Below are positions 51,495-60,205 of a stretch of DNA of 64,000 bases, in pieces. The DNA lies in assembly GCA_023957995.1 (NCBI GenBank), contig JAMLGK010000016.1, forward strand, positions 1 through 64,000, written 5' to 3'. The position numbers and the translations under genes are program-made. The notes under the pieces were generated by a model that was not told the DNA's origin, ran no database searches, and saw only the letters and a list, made by a program, of their open reading frames with translations. The stretch's first letter is position 1. Each line of letters begins with the position of its first letter. Origin of the DNA: Microthrixaceae bacterium (GTDB taxonomy: Bacteria > Actinomycetota > Acidimicrobiia > Acidimicrobiales > Microtrichaceae).

Positions 51495-51508
51495 ACCCCC
51501 TAGGGTAT
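51493..51508. promoter_or_regulatory. CsoR/CstR-type operator over the small Cys gene start
   Basis: ATACCCCCTAGGGTAT, 6-4-6 dyad, covering the ATG region of the Cys-rich gene on the minus strand. Confidence 0.8.
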
Positions 51509-51629
51509 CTGTTGGTGGCCCCGGGGTCAACGCGCGAGTGCCCCACCCACATCGACCTCCGGGCCGGACCGCCACCTGCCGGTCACCGGACCAGCTGGGA
51601 GGAGGACGCCCTGCTTGATCCCCTCCGCG

Positions 51630-51645
51630 ATACCCCCTAGGGTAT
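51630..51645. promoter_or_regulatory. CsoR/CstR-type operator upstream of MMPL gene (site 1)
   Basis: ATACCCCCTAGGGTAT, identical to the site at 51493. It lies 59 bp before the MMPL start codon. Confidence 0.82.
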
Positions 51646-51653
51646 CTGTCTTC

Positions 51654-51669
51654 ATACCCCTCGGGGTAT
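51654..51669. promoter_or_regulatory. CsoR/CstR-type operator upstream of MMPL gene (site 2)
   Basis: ATACCCC-TC-GGGGTAT, perfect 7-2-7 dyad, 24 bp from site 1 centre to centre and 35 bp before the start codon. Paired operators are typical of tightly repressed exporters. Confidence 0.82.
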
Positions 51670-51704
51670 AGAGCAGATCCTTCCGACGAGCGAGGCGGCC
51701 ACGA

Positions 51705-53903
51705 ATGACCCTGAACCCGACCAGAACCGATGACGTCTCGCAGGTCCCCGACCGCCGGTCCGCCGAGCCCGGCACCGGCGGCACGGGCCACGAACCCTGG
51801 TTTGCCAGGCTCGCTCGGTTCTCGGCAACGCACCGCCGTGCGGTGATCGTCGTCTGGTTGATCGCAACCATCGCCGCAGCTCCACTGGCGGTCACGCTGA
51901 CCGGTGCGCTCTCCGGCGCCGGTTGGGAGGCGCAGGGTTCGGTGTCGGCAGAGGTTCGGGACGAGATCCGGGAGGACTTCCCCGAGCTCGGCGCCGAGGC
52001 CGCCATCGTGGTCGTCGACCAGGACGCACCTTTCTCCTCGGATCCGACCGCACTGGCGTCGGTGGTGCGGGACCTCGATGGCGCGCCCGGTGCTGCTTCG
52101 GTGCTCGATCCGTTGAGCCAGGCCCCGGAAGCCGGCCTGATCTCACCTGATGGAACCACCGCGATGATCCCGGTGACCCTCGATGCGGCCGAGGATGCCG
52201 ATCTCCCCGAGTCGGCCGGTGAGCTCATCGACCACGTCGATGGTCTGACGGTGCCCGAGGGCGTGACCGTCGAGGTGACCGGCGAATGGCCTGTGTGGAG
52301 CGATTTCAATGCCACCAACGAGGAGGCACTCCACAAGGCGGAGCTGCTCTCAGCGATCCCCACCATCCTGCTGTTGCTCGTCGCCTTCGGTTCTGCGATC
52401 GCCGCCGGGTTGCCGCTGATGCTCGCCCTCGCAGGCATCGCGGTGGGCTTCGCGTCACTACACCTGCTCGGCACCGAGATGCCGCTGTCTGTCTGGTCGA
52501 TGAACTTCTCGATGATGATCGGACTGGCCGTGGGCATCGACTACAGCCTGTTCATCGTCTCGCGCTACCGCGAGGAACGCGAGGACGGACACGACGCGGT
52601 CGACGCCATCGCCAACACCCTGACCACAGCCGGCAAAGCCGTGTTTCTCTCTGCGATGGCAGTCGTTCTCTCGCTCGCCGCGGTGTTCGTGGTGCCGGTC
52701 ATGGTGTTCCGATCGATGGCGCTCGGCATGATCCTCTCGGTCACCGCGGTCGCTGTCGCTGCGCTGACCCTGCTTCCGGCGGTGTTGGTGTCGCTGGGTG
52801 ACCGGGTCCTGGTCGCCGGGGCCGACGACGACCCCGACCGCCGCGCCGAGGGCCGCTGGGCACGCTGGACCGGACTCGCGCTGTCCCATCCCGGACGCAC
52901 CCTGGCTGCAGGCGCCGCGCTGCTCCTGCTGGTGGCCGCGCCGGCCCTCGGGATGAGACTCGGAATGCCGGGCGCCACGGTGGTCGACGAGGGTCGCTCC
53001 AGCCGCGACGGATACGAACTGTTGTCCGAGGCGTTCGGCCCCGGAGCCGTCGGGCCGCTGTTCGTGACCGTGCCCGTTGCGCAGGCGCCGGAGGTCATCG
53101 ACATCGCCTCGGGGGACCCGAACGTCCTGGACGCCAGGGCGGTGGCAGAGCCAGCCGCCTCGGGCCGCACCGTCGTGCGGGTCACTCCGGCGACGGCCGT
53201 GGACGACGGCGAGACCTCCGAGATGGTCGCCCGGCTCCGCAGCGAAGTGGGTGAGGCAGTTCCCGATGCCTCGGTCGGAGGTCCCGCAGCCCAGAACTAC
53301 GACCTGACCGAGGTCCTCACCGGTCGAGCACCGCTGGCCATCGGCATGATCATGGTCGTGGCGTTCATGATGTTGCTCATCGTGTTCCGGAGCATCACGA
53401 TCGCGATCTCATCCATTCTGATGAACCTGCTCAGTGTGGGCGCCGCGTTCGGATTCGCCACCGTCGTGTTCCAGTACGGAATCGGCGCCGGGCTCATAGG
53501 CATCGAGCACCAGGGCTTCGTGGATGCATGGGCGCCGCTGTTCTTCTTCGCTCTGCTGTTCGGACTGTCGATGGACTACCAGCTGTTCCTGCTCGCCGCG
53601 ATCCGCGAGCGCTACGAGGCGACCGGAGACACCCAGCAGGCAATCCGCGAGGGGATCGCCCGCACAGGGCGCCCGATCACGAATGCCGCGCTGATCATGA
53701 TCGTCGTGTTCGTCGCCTTCGGGGTGACCGGGCCCATTCCCCCCACCGAACTCGGCCTGACCCTCGCACTGGCGGTTCTGCTCGACGCCACCGTCGTGCG
53801 AATGATGCTCGTGCCCTCGCTGATGGGCATCCTCGGGGAATCCAACTGGTGGCTACCCGAGTGGCTGGAGCGGATCCTGCCCAAGGTCCAGTTCTCGCAC
53901 TGA
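51705..53903 (+). CDS. MMPL/RND-family transporter under CsoR/CstR-type control
   Basis: 732 residues. TM1 near 45-66, extracytoplasmic loop, TM bundle with GLAVGIDYSLFIVSRYREER (~268-287), second loop, and second bundle with LFGLSMDYQLFLLAAIRERYE. Both Asp-Tyr pairs are intact. No acidic insert is present, unlike the paralogue at 3786. Two operators in its promoter tie it to the nearby repressor. MMPL transporters usually move lipids or drugs; a sulfur/metal-linked regulon is unexpected, so export of a thiol- or persulfide-related or lipophilic stress compound is worth considering. Confidence 0.9.
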   Translation: MTLNPTRTDDVSQVPDRRSAEPGTGGTGHEPWFARLARFSATHRRAVIVVWLIATIAAAPLAVTLTGALSGAGWEAQGSVSAEVRDEIREDFPELGAEAAIVVVDQDAPFSSDPTALASVVRDLDGAPGAASVLDPLSQAPEAGLISPDGTTAMIPVTLDAAEDADLPESAGELIDHVDGLTVPEGVTVEVTGEWPVWSDFNATNEEALHKAELLSAIPTILLLLVAFGSAIAAGLPLMLALAGIAVGFASLHLLGTEMPLSVWSMNFSMMIGLAVGIDYSLFIVSRYREEREDGHDAVDAIANTLTTAGKAVFLSAMAVVLSLAAVFVVPVMVFRSMALGMILSVTAVAVAALTLLPAVLVSLGDRVLVAGADDDPDRRAEGRWARWTGLALSHPGRTLAAGAALLLLVAAPALGMRLGMPGATVVDEGRSSRDGYELLSEAFGPGAVGPLFVTVPVAQAPEVIDIASGDPNVLDARAVAEPAASGRTVVRVTPATAVDDGETSEMVARLRSEVGEAVPDASVGGPAAQNYDLTEVLTGRAPLAIGMIMVVAFMMLLIVFRSITIAISSILMNLLSVGAAFGFATVVFQYGIGAGLIGIEHQGFVDAWAPLFFFALLFGLSMDYQLFLLAAIRERYEATGDTQQAIREGIARTGRPITNAALIMIVVFVAFGVTGPIPPTELGLTLALAVLLDATVVRMMLVPSLMGILGESNWWLPEWLERILPKVQFSH

Positions 53904-53920
53904 GCTTCTCGCGACGGGCC

Positions 53921-56545
53921 TCACCAACCTGCCAGAACAGCCTGAGCGGCCGCGAGTCGTGCCACCGGCACCCGGAACGGTGAGCACGACACGTAGCCGA
54001 CTCCCACCGACGCGAAGAAGGCCACCGACTCCGGATCGCCTCCGTGCTCGCCGCACACACCGACCGAGAGGTCCGGCTTGACCGAGCGTCCCCGCTCCGT
54101 GGCGATCTTCACGAGTTCGCCGACCCCCCGGTGGTCGATGGTCTCGAACGGGTTGCGGGGCAACAGACCCTCGTCGAGGTAGCGGGGCATCAAGCGCCCC
54201 TCGACGTCGTCGCGGCTGAACCCGAAGGTCATCTGCGTGAGGTCGTTGGTGCCGAAGGAGAAGAAGTCGGCCACCGCTGCGATGTCGTCCGCCCGAAGGG
54301 CGGCTCGCGGCGTCTCGATCATGGAGCCGACCGGAATGTCCAGACCTGCCCGATCCGCTCCGAGTACCGCGTCGAGTTCCTCGTCGATCCAGCCGCGCAC
54401 CAGTGCCAGTTCCGCCGCGGTGACCACGAGCGGCACCATGATCCGCGCCATCGGATTCCCGCCGGCCTCCTTGCGTGCCAGAGCGGCTTCGGCCACGGCC
54501 CGGGCCTGCATCTTGTAGAGACCGCCCTTGAGGATCCCGAGGCGCACACCGCGTGTTCCCAGCATCGGGTTCTCCTCGCGCCAGTCACGCGCAGCCCGGA
54601 AGAGGGCCTTTGCCTCCTCGTCGAGGTCGACCTCGGTCTCACCTTCGATCACCTCGTCGAGCGTGGGCAGGAACTCGTGCAGCGGCGGGTCGAGCAGTCG
54701 GATCGTCACCGGTAGTCCGTCCATGGCTGCGAGCAGTTCCTCGAAGTCGCCGCGTTGCTGTTCGAGCAGCTCCTCGAGCGCCAGACTCTCCTGCTGGTCA
54801 TCGGAGGCAAGGATCATCCGTCGCACGATCGGCAGGCGGTCCCCGAGGAACATGTGCTCCGTGCGGGCCAGGCCGATACCTTCGGCTCCGTAGGATCGTG
54901 CGCGCTCCGCGTCCGGGCCCGTGTCCGCGTTGGCCTGCACCCCGAAGGCGTCGCCCCGCACCTCGTCGGCCCAACCCAGTATCAGGTCGAACTCATCCGG
55001 TACGTCGCCCTCGGTCATGTCGAGGGCCCCGAGAACCACGTTGCCCGTGGTCCCGTCGATCGAGATCACCTCTCCTTCCCTGACCGTCGTACCGCCGACG
55101 GTGAACGACGAAGGCCCTATGTCGAGGGCGTCCGCACCGACGACCGCCGGCTTGCCCCAACCGCGCGCCACGACCGCTGCATGGCTGACCAGACCCCCGC
55201 GCGAGGTGAGTACCCCTTCGGCCACCTCGAGGCCGTGCACGTCCTCGGGTGATGTCTCCTCGCGCACGAGGATCACCGCCACTCCCCGCGCAGCCATCTC
55301 GACGGCCCGGTCGGCCTGGAAACAGACGGTCCCCACCGCAGCGCCCGGCGATGCCGCGAGCCCCGTGGTGATGACCGGAAGGTCGGTCTCGGAGAACCTG
55401 GGATGGAGCACCTGGTCGAGGTGTTGGGGAGCGACCCTCTGGACCGCTTCACGCTGGGTGAGCGCGATCTTCGGGTCCTTGGTCATAGCCACCGCGATGC
55501 GCAACGCGGCCGCACCGGTGCGCTTGCCCACCCGCACCTGCAGCATCCAGAGCTTGCCCCGCTCCACGGTGAACTCCGTGTCGAGCATGTCCCGGTAGTG
55601 CAGTTCGAGCCGATCGAAGATGTCGATCAGCTCGGCATAGGGCCCGGGAAACACGTCCTCCATCTCGTGCAGCGGTTGCGTCCGGCGAATGCCGGCGACC
55701 ACGTCCTCACCCTGGGCATTGACGAGGAAGTCCCCGTAGGAACCCGGCTCACCCGTGGCCGGGTTGCGTGTGAATCCGACACCGGTGCAGGAACTCTCGT
55801 CACTGTTCCCGAAGACCATCGCCTGGACGTTGACCGCCGTGCCCATGTCGTCGGGGATGTGTTCCCGGCGACGGTAGGCCCGGGCCCGCGGGGAGTTCCA
55901 TGACCTGAACACCGCCTCCACCGCGGCCCGCAACTGCTGTTGGGGAGACTGCGGGAACTCGTCCCCGGTCACCTCGGCCACCAAGGCCTTGTAGCGTTCG
56001 ATCACGGTGTCGAGCGATTCGATCGACAGATCGGCATCCGCTGCTACACCAGTGGAGACCTTGACCTCGTCGAAGAGCGAATCGAAGCGGTCGCCGTCGA
56101 CCCCCAGAACGATCTCGCCGTACATCTGCAGGAAGCGCCTGTAGCTGTCCAGGGCGAAACGCCGGTTGCCCGACTGTTGCGCGAGTCCCTCCACGGACTC
56201 GTCGTTGAGGCCGAGATCGAGGACCGTGTCCATCATTCCGGGCATGGAGAACTTCGCACCGGAACGCACGCTCACCAACAACGGTGCCCCCGGATCACCG
56301 AGACCCCTACCCGCCACCGACTCCAGGTTCGAGAGGTGCGCGGCCAACTCCTCATCGAGTCCGTCGGGCCAGCCCGAGTCCATGTAGGCCCGACAGGCCT
56401 CGGTGGAGATCGTGAACCCGGGGGGCACCGGTAGTCCGAGAACCGAACTCATCTCGGCCAGGTTGGCTCCCTTGCCGCCGAGGAGTTCCTTCAACTCCAT
56501 CGGTGGGCGTGGGTGGTTGTGGTCGAACGCGAATATGAAACTCAC
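53921..56545 (-). CDS. ppdK: Pyruvate, phosphate dikinase
   Basis: 874 residues from GTG 56545. This start places the phosphohistidine of GGLVSHAAVVARGWG at residue 455 and the active-site Cys of GVCGEHGG at 831, exactly the numbering of characterised PPDKs, which supports the choice over ATG 56611. The N-terminal ATP-grasp domain begins FIFAFDHNHP and GGKGANLAEM. It interconverts pyruvate + ATP + Pi and PEP + AMP + PPi in central carbon metabolism. It is convergent with the MMPL gene (17 bp). Confidence 0.97.
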   Translation of the reverse strand: MSFIFAFDHNHPRPPMELKELLGGKGANLAEMSSVLGLPVPPGFTISTEACRAYMDSGWPDGLDEELAAHLSNLESVAGRGLGDPGAPLLVSVRSGAKFSMPGMMDTVLDLGLNDESVEGLAQQSGNRRFALDSYRRFLQMYGEIVLGVDGDRFDSLFDEVKVSTGVAADADLSIESLDTVIERYKALVAEVTGDEFPQSPQQQLRAAVEAVFRSWNSPRARAYRRREHIPDDMGTAVNVQAMVFGNSDESSCTGVGFTRNPATGEPGSYGDFLVNAQGEDVVAGIRRTQPLHEMEDVFPGPYAELIDIFDRLELHYRDMLDTEFTVERGKLWMLQVRVGKRTGAAALRIAVAMTKDPKIALTQREAVQRVAPQHLDQVLHPRFSETDLPVITTGLAASPGAAVGTVCFQADRAVEMAARGVAVILVREETSPEDVHGLEVAEGVLTSRGGLVSHAAVVARGWGKPAVVGADALDIGPSSFTVGGTTVREGEVISIDGTTGNVVLGALDMTEGDVPDEFDLILGWADEVRGDAFGVQANADTGPDAERARSYGAEGIGLARTEHMFLGDRLPIVRRMILASDDQQESLALEELLEQQRGDFEELLAAMDGLPVTIRLLDPPLHEFLPTLDEVIEGETEVDLDEEAKALFRAARDWREENPMLGTRGVRLGILKGGLYKMQARAVAEAALARKEAGGNPMARIMVPLVVTAAELALVRGWIDEELDAVLGADRAGLDIPVGSMIETPRAALRADDIAAVADFFSFGTNDLTQMTFGFSRDDVEGRLMPRYLDEGLLPRNPFETIDHRGVGELVKIATERGRSVKPDLSVGVCGEHGGDPESVAFFASVGVGYVSCSPFRVPVARLAAAQAVLAGW

Positions 56546-56772
56546 TTCGGCCCGCTCCGGTCTGTGTTCAGCATCTGTGCCCCTTTCGGGTCCGGCACGA
56601 GCCGGCTCCATCGGCCTCAGACTGCCACGCCCCGGCCCCGTCGGCCATCGATCCGGACACTCTGACCGACGGCGCCGACCCGACCGGTCGCTGTTCCCGA
56701 AGAACCCCTGTTCGGATGGCGCCCCACGTGGTTGTCTGGAGTCAGATCGAACCCGACCCGAGGGAGCCAGCC

Positions 56773-57813
56773 ATGGATGCAGTTCAGCTCACCCAGTGGA
56801 AGCACGATCCGGAAGTCCGTGATGTGCCCCAACCAGATCCGGGCCCCGGCGAGGTCCTGCTGAAGGTGGGTGGCGCCGGGATGTGCCATTCCGACCTCCA
56901 CCTGATCCACGACTTCGAAGCAGGAATGGTTCCCTTCGAACCGCCGTTCACGCTGGGCCACGAGAACGCCGGCTGGGTCGAAGCACTCGGAGCAGGGGTC
57001 TCCGGGCTCGAGGTCGGGCAGCCGGTCGCCCTCTACGGACCCACCGGCTGCGGCCGTTGCCACCGTTGTGTACAGGGGATGCAGAACTACTGCGAGCGTC
57101 AGGCCGAACTCACCTCCATGGCGGCGGGCCTGGGAGAGGACGGTGGGATGGCGCCCTACATGCTGGTTCGCGACTCCCATCGGCTGCTGGCGCTCGGAGA
57201 TCTGGACCCCGTGCAAGCCGCACCGCTGACCGATGCAGGCCTGACCCCGTACCACGCGATCAAGCGCTCCCTCGGCCTGCTGGTGCCTGGCTCCACCGCG
57301 GTCGTCATCGGAGTGGGAGGACTGGGCTACATGGGTGTGCAGATTCTCGATGCCCTCACCCCCGCAACCGTGATCGCCGTCGACACACGACGCTCTGCCC
57401 TCGACATGGCCGCTTCGAGCGGCGCCCTCCACACGCTCGTGCCCGGTGAGTCGACCGCGGCAGAGATCACCGAGCTGACCAGGGGAAAGGGAGCCGACGT
57501 GGTGCTCGACTTCGTGGGCAACGAGACCACCATGCAGCTGGCGGTCGCCAGCGGGCGCCCGCTCGGACACATCACGATCGTCGGCATCGGCGGCGGTACC
57601 TACCCGTTCGGTTTCTTCAGCGCCCCCTACGAGGCATCGCTGGCCACCACCTACTGGGGCAGCATCTCGGAACTGATGGAGGTGCTGGAGATGGCCGAGC
57701 GGGGACTCATCCGTGCCGAGGTCGAGCGGGTCTCCCTCGCTGACGCGCCGGAGACCTACCGGCGACTGGCCCGCGGCGAGGTGAACGGCCGCGCCGTGGT
57801 CGTCCCGGCCTGA
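56773..57813 (+). CDS. Zinc-dependent alcohol dehydrogenase
   Basis: 346 residues from ATG 56773. Catalytic Zn ligands Cys38 (GMCHSDLH) and His63-Glu64 (LGHENAG), structural Zn Cys93/96/99/107 (GCGRCHRCVQGMQNYC) and the coenzyme loop VIGVGGLGYMGVQ are all present. Medium-chain NAD(P)-dependent dehydrogenase for an alcohol or aldehyde; alpha-keto or aryl alcohol substrates are common for this subgroup. GGGAG precedes the start. Confidence 0.93.
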   Translation: MDAVQLTQWKHDPEVRDVPQPDPGPGEVLLKVGGAGMCHSDLHLIHDFEAGMVPFEPPFTLGHENAGWVEALGAGVSGLEVGQPVALYGPTGCGRCHRCVQGMQNYCERQAELTSMAAGLGEDGGMAPYMLVRDSHRLLALGDLDPVQAAPLTDAGLTPYHAIKRSLGLLVPGSTAVVIGVGGLGYMGVQILDALTPATVIAVDTRRSALDMAASSGALHTLVPGESTAAEITELTRGKGADVVLDFVGNETTMQLAVASGRPLGHITIVGIGGGTYPFGFFSAPYEASLATTYWGSISELMEVLEMAERGLIRAEVERVSLADAPETYRRLARGEVNGRAVVVPA

Positions 57814-57884
57814 GCCGCCCTGGAGGTCTGGATCCCCCGCTGCGACCTCACCGCGGGATGGCCGAACTCACTGTGCGGGGGCCA

Positions 57885-58196
57885 CTAGAAACCCACGGCG
57901 GCCAGTGCCCACGCCACGGGAAGTCCGACTGCCATCGCTGCCATGACGTTCTGGGTTCGCCGCACCACGATGAACGCGGCCACGACGGCGACCGCGTCGG
58001 CCAGCGGCGCTCCGGAGACCGCTCCGTCATGTGTGAACAACATCGAGCCCAGCAGAGCGGCAATCGCTGCAGGGCCGACGAGCGCCAGGGGTCCTTCGAG
58101 CCACTCAGGGACGGACCGGGAGCCGAGTGCCACGAACATGGAGGCCCGCAACCCGTAGGTGCAGGCGCCGATCACAACCAGAACGGCCCAGGTCAC
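57885..58196 (-). CDS. azlD: AzlD-family branched-chain amino acid exporter subunit
   Basis: 103 residues from GTG 58196, with GGAGGTG upstream, overlapping the AzlC stop (GTGA). Four short hydrophobic helices, ending in VVRRTQNVMAAMAVGLPVAW, are typical of AzlD. It partners AzlC in exporting branched-chain amino acids or related small molecules. Confidence 0.9.
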   Translation of the reverse strand: MTWAVLVVIGACTYGLRASMFVALGSRSVPEWLEGPLALVGPAAIAALLGSMLFTHDGAVSGAPLADAVAVVAAFIVVRRTQNVMAAMAVGLPVAWALAAVGF

Positions 58197-58936
58197 GACG
58201 ACACCTCCACCGCTCGAGGCGTGACGCGGGCACTCGCCTGGCCCGCCAGCATCCCTGCCAGAGTGGCCACCAGGACCGAACCGTGCAGGGGCAGGCCGAC
58301 GCCCACCGTTGCGACCAGCCCTGCTGTGACCGCCGCGACCACAGGTGTACGTCCGGTGGCGGACTTCGCGAGCAGTCCGACCATCGCGAGGGGCGCCGCC
58401 AGGTCCAGCCGCAGGGCCTGTGGTGCACCGGCCCCGACCAGCAGAGCCGCGATCTGCGAAGCGACCCATGCGAGGACCAGCCAGGCGGCGGCCCCCACGT
58501 AGTAGGCGGCCCGCCCCGAACGGTCGAGGTCACCGCGCTCGAAGCGCGGAGCACAGGTGAAGTGCATCTGATCGATCACCGGCAGCGCCAGGAGCAGACG
58601 CTGCCACAGCGGCCGGTCCGCGAACCATCGGGCGAGAGATGCGCTGTAGAGCAGGATCCGAGCATTGATGCTGACCGCCGAGAGGATGACCACGACGGGG
58701 GTGGTGCCTCCATCGAGCATCTGGATGGTCGCCAGCTGCGCAGCACCGGCGAGGATCACCGGACCGCTGAACAAGCCCTCGGCAGAGGTGAGGCTGGAGG
58801 CCCCGATCGCAGCCCCGATCGCCAGACCGAACGGCACGATTCCCATCACCATGGGCGTGATGTCCCTGACGCCCTCGAACGCAGCGCCACCGAACCCGTG
58901 GGCGACGCTCCGGGGCTGGAGGTGGACGGTTCTCAT
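58193..58936 (-). CDS. azlC: AzlC-family permease subunit
   Basis: 247 residues from ATG 58936, overlapping the deacetylase stop (ATGA). Contains GVRDITPMVMGIVPFGLAIGAA, QLATIQMLDGGTTPVVVILSAVSINARILLYSASLA and about seven hydrophobic segments, the AzlC pattern. It forms a heterodimer with the AzlD encoded next. Confidence 0.93.
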   Translation of the reverse strand: MRTVHLQPRSVAHGFGGAAFEGVRDITPMVMGIVPFGLAIGAAIGASSLTSAEGLFSGPVILAGAAQLATIQMLDGGTTPVVVILSAVSINARILLYSASLARWFADRPLWQRLLLALPVIDQMHFTCAPRFERGDLDRSGRAAYYVGAAAWLVLAWVASQIAALLVGAGAPQALRLDLAAPLAMVGLLAKSATGRTPVVAAVTAGLVATVGVGLPLHGSVLVATLAGMLAGQASARVTPRAVEVSS

Positions 58937-59850
58937 GAGTCGTCCCGCTGATCGGGGCCGGTATCGGCCCGGGGGGCCATCTGACCCGCCAGCTCCGAGG
59001 CGGTCGGGGTTCGGAAGGTCTCCCGCCGCCACCAGCTGAAGTAGGTCTGCTCACCGACCGCCTGCGCGAGCCCGTCGGTCTGGCTTCCGTGGCGTGCGAG
59101 GGCCGCGCGCTTCCTCACGAGCTCGGTCCGGTTGAGTGAACACTCCAGCGCCACCCCGGCTTGGGGCACCGTCGCGGGTCGACCGTGGCGATGCTCGGCG
59201 AAAAGGCCGAGCTCGTCGTGCATGGCGCCGTACTCCCTCGCGAAATCGCTGGTCATCGTTGCGTAGAGGAGCTCGGTTCCGGTGCGGCGGGCCCACCAGG
59301 CCGAGGTGGTCCATGCCGACACCTGGGCGTGGTCGGGATGACCTGTGATCCCGTCAGGTCCGAACGTCACGATCGCGTCGGGCCGCAACTCGTCGATGCA
59401 GCCGATCAACGCCGCGACAGCCATCTCGGATTCGGTCGCGACACAGCCACCGTCGGGGAGACCGAGCACCCGCACGTCGGTCACGCCCAGCTCACCGAGG
59501 CTCGAGCGCAGCTCGGCCTCCCGGTACGCAGCGAACGCCTCGGACCCGGCCAGCTCAGGATCCTCCGAGCCGAGCTCACCGCGGGTGGCGGTCACCACCT
59601 TGACCTGCCCCCCGGAGTCGATCACCCGACCCATCAACCCGGCCGACAGGTACGCCTCGTCATCGGGGTGTGCCCAGACCCCCAGAAGACGCCTCGGAAG
59701 TGCTCTGCTGAGTGGGATCGCAACGTTGCCCACCAGTTCCCGGCGGCCGGCCGTGCCGGGCACCGACGGAGGCACCATCAGATCTGTTGTGGAGGGAACC
59801 ACTGCAGATCTGTGGACCTCGTTGATCGTGTCGCTCTCGGTGATGGTCAT
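58933..59850 (-). CDS. PIG-L (LmbE)-family deacetylase
   Basis: 305 residues. GVWAHPDDEAYLSAGL (AHPDDE at 60-65) and TGHPDHAQVS supply the Zn-binding residues of N-acetyl-sugar or amide deacetylases such as MshB and Mca. In actinomycetes these act on mycothiol precursors, conjugates or antibiotics; the class here is not determined. Co-translated with azlC, which hints that the deacetylated product is exported (inference). GGAG lies upstream of the ATG. Confidence 0.92.
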   Translation of the reverse strand: MTITESDTINEVHRSAVVPSTTDLMVPPSVPGTAGRRELVGNVAIPLSRALPRRLLGVWAHPDDEAYLSAGLMGRVIDSGGQVKVVTATRGELGSEDPELAGSEAFAAYREAELRSSLGELGVTDVRVLGLPDGGCVATESEMAVAALIGCIDELRPDAIVTFGPDGITGHPDHAQVSAWTTSAWWARRTGTELLYATMTSDFAREYGAMHDELGLFAEHRHGRPATVPQAGVALECSLNRTELVRKRAALARHGSQTDGLAQAVGEQTYFSWWRRETFRTPTASELAGQMAPRADTGPDQRDDS

Positions 59851-59921
59851 GCTGCTTGCTCCTGGTCGATCGGTGATGGATCGAACGTACGGAGATCCGG
59901 CCCCGGTTCCTTGGAGGTGAT

Positions 59922-59948
59922 CTGGAGAGTTCTTGAAGTTCTCTCCAG
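59922..59948. promoter_or_regulatory. 27-bp dyad between deacetylase and FAD monooxygenase genes
   Basis: CTGGAGAG (59922-59929) and CTCTCCAG (59941-59948) are exact complements flanking a loop whose centre CTTGAAG is again palindromic. A 10-bp palindrome GTTGTACAAC follows at 60000-60009. Likely operator or hairpin; owner unknown. Confidence 0.5.
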
Positions 59949-60066
59949 CAGATCTCCAGTGCCGCTACAGGACCTGTGGGCACGGCGGCCTCAAGGTGGG
60001 TTGTACAACGCCCGTGACGGGCCAGACCCACGGAGACACACCATGAGAAACACCGGATCCCAGCAG

Positions 60067-60179
60067 TTCAGCAACACCGCGCCGTTCAGCAACACCGCGC
60101 CGTCCAGCAACACCGCGCCGTCCAGCAACACCGCGCCGTCCAGCAACACAGAGCCGATCCAGCAACACAGAGCCGATCC
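60067..60179. repeat. 18-bp repeat array ending in a 19-bp frame-shifting duplication
   Basis: Units of 18 bp (TTCAGCAACACCGCGCCG and TCC variants) start at 60067, 60085, 60103, 60121 and 60139 and encode [F/S]SNTAP in the frame of the upstream ATG at 60043. Then AGCAACACAGAGCCGATCC occurs twice in tandem (60142-60160, 60161-60179). Nineteen is not a multiple of three, so the reading frame slips by one. Confidence 0.9.
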
Positions 60180-60205
60180 AGCATCCCGAGCACGACCACT
60201 ACGAC

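Noticed and set aside
57832-57859. ATCCC...GGGAT dyad between alcohol dehydrogenase and azlD
   Set aside because: The arms need a bulge to pair and there is no T-run; not reported as a terminator.
60067-60179. CRISPR-like repeat array
   Set aside because: Units are 18-19 bp, adjacent without spacers, and coding. The 11612 array is likewise spacer-free.
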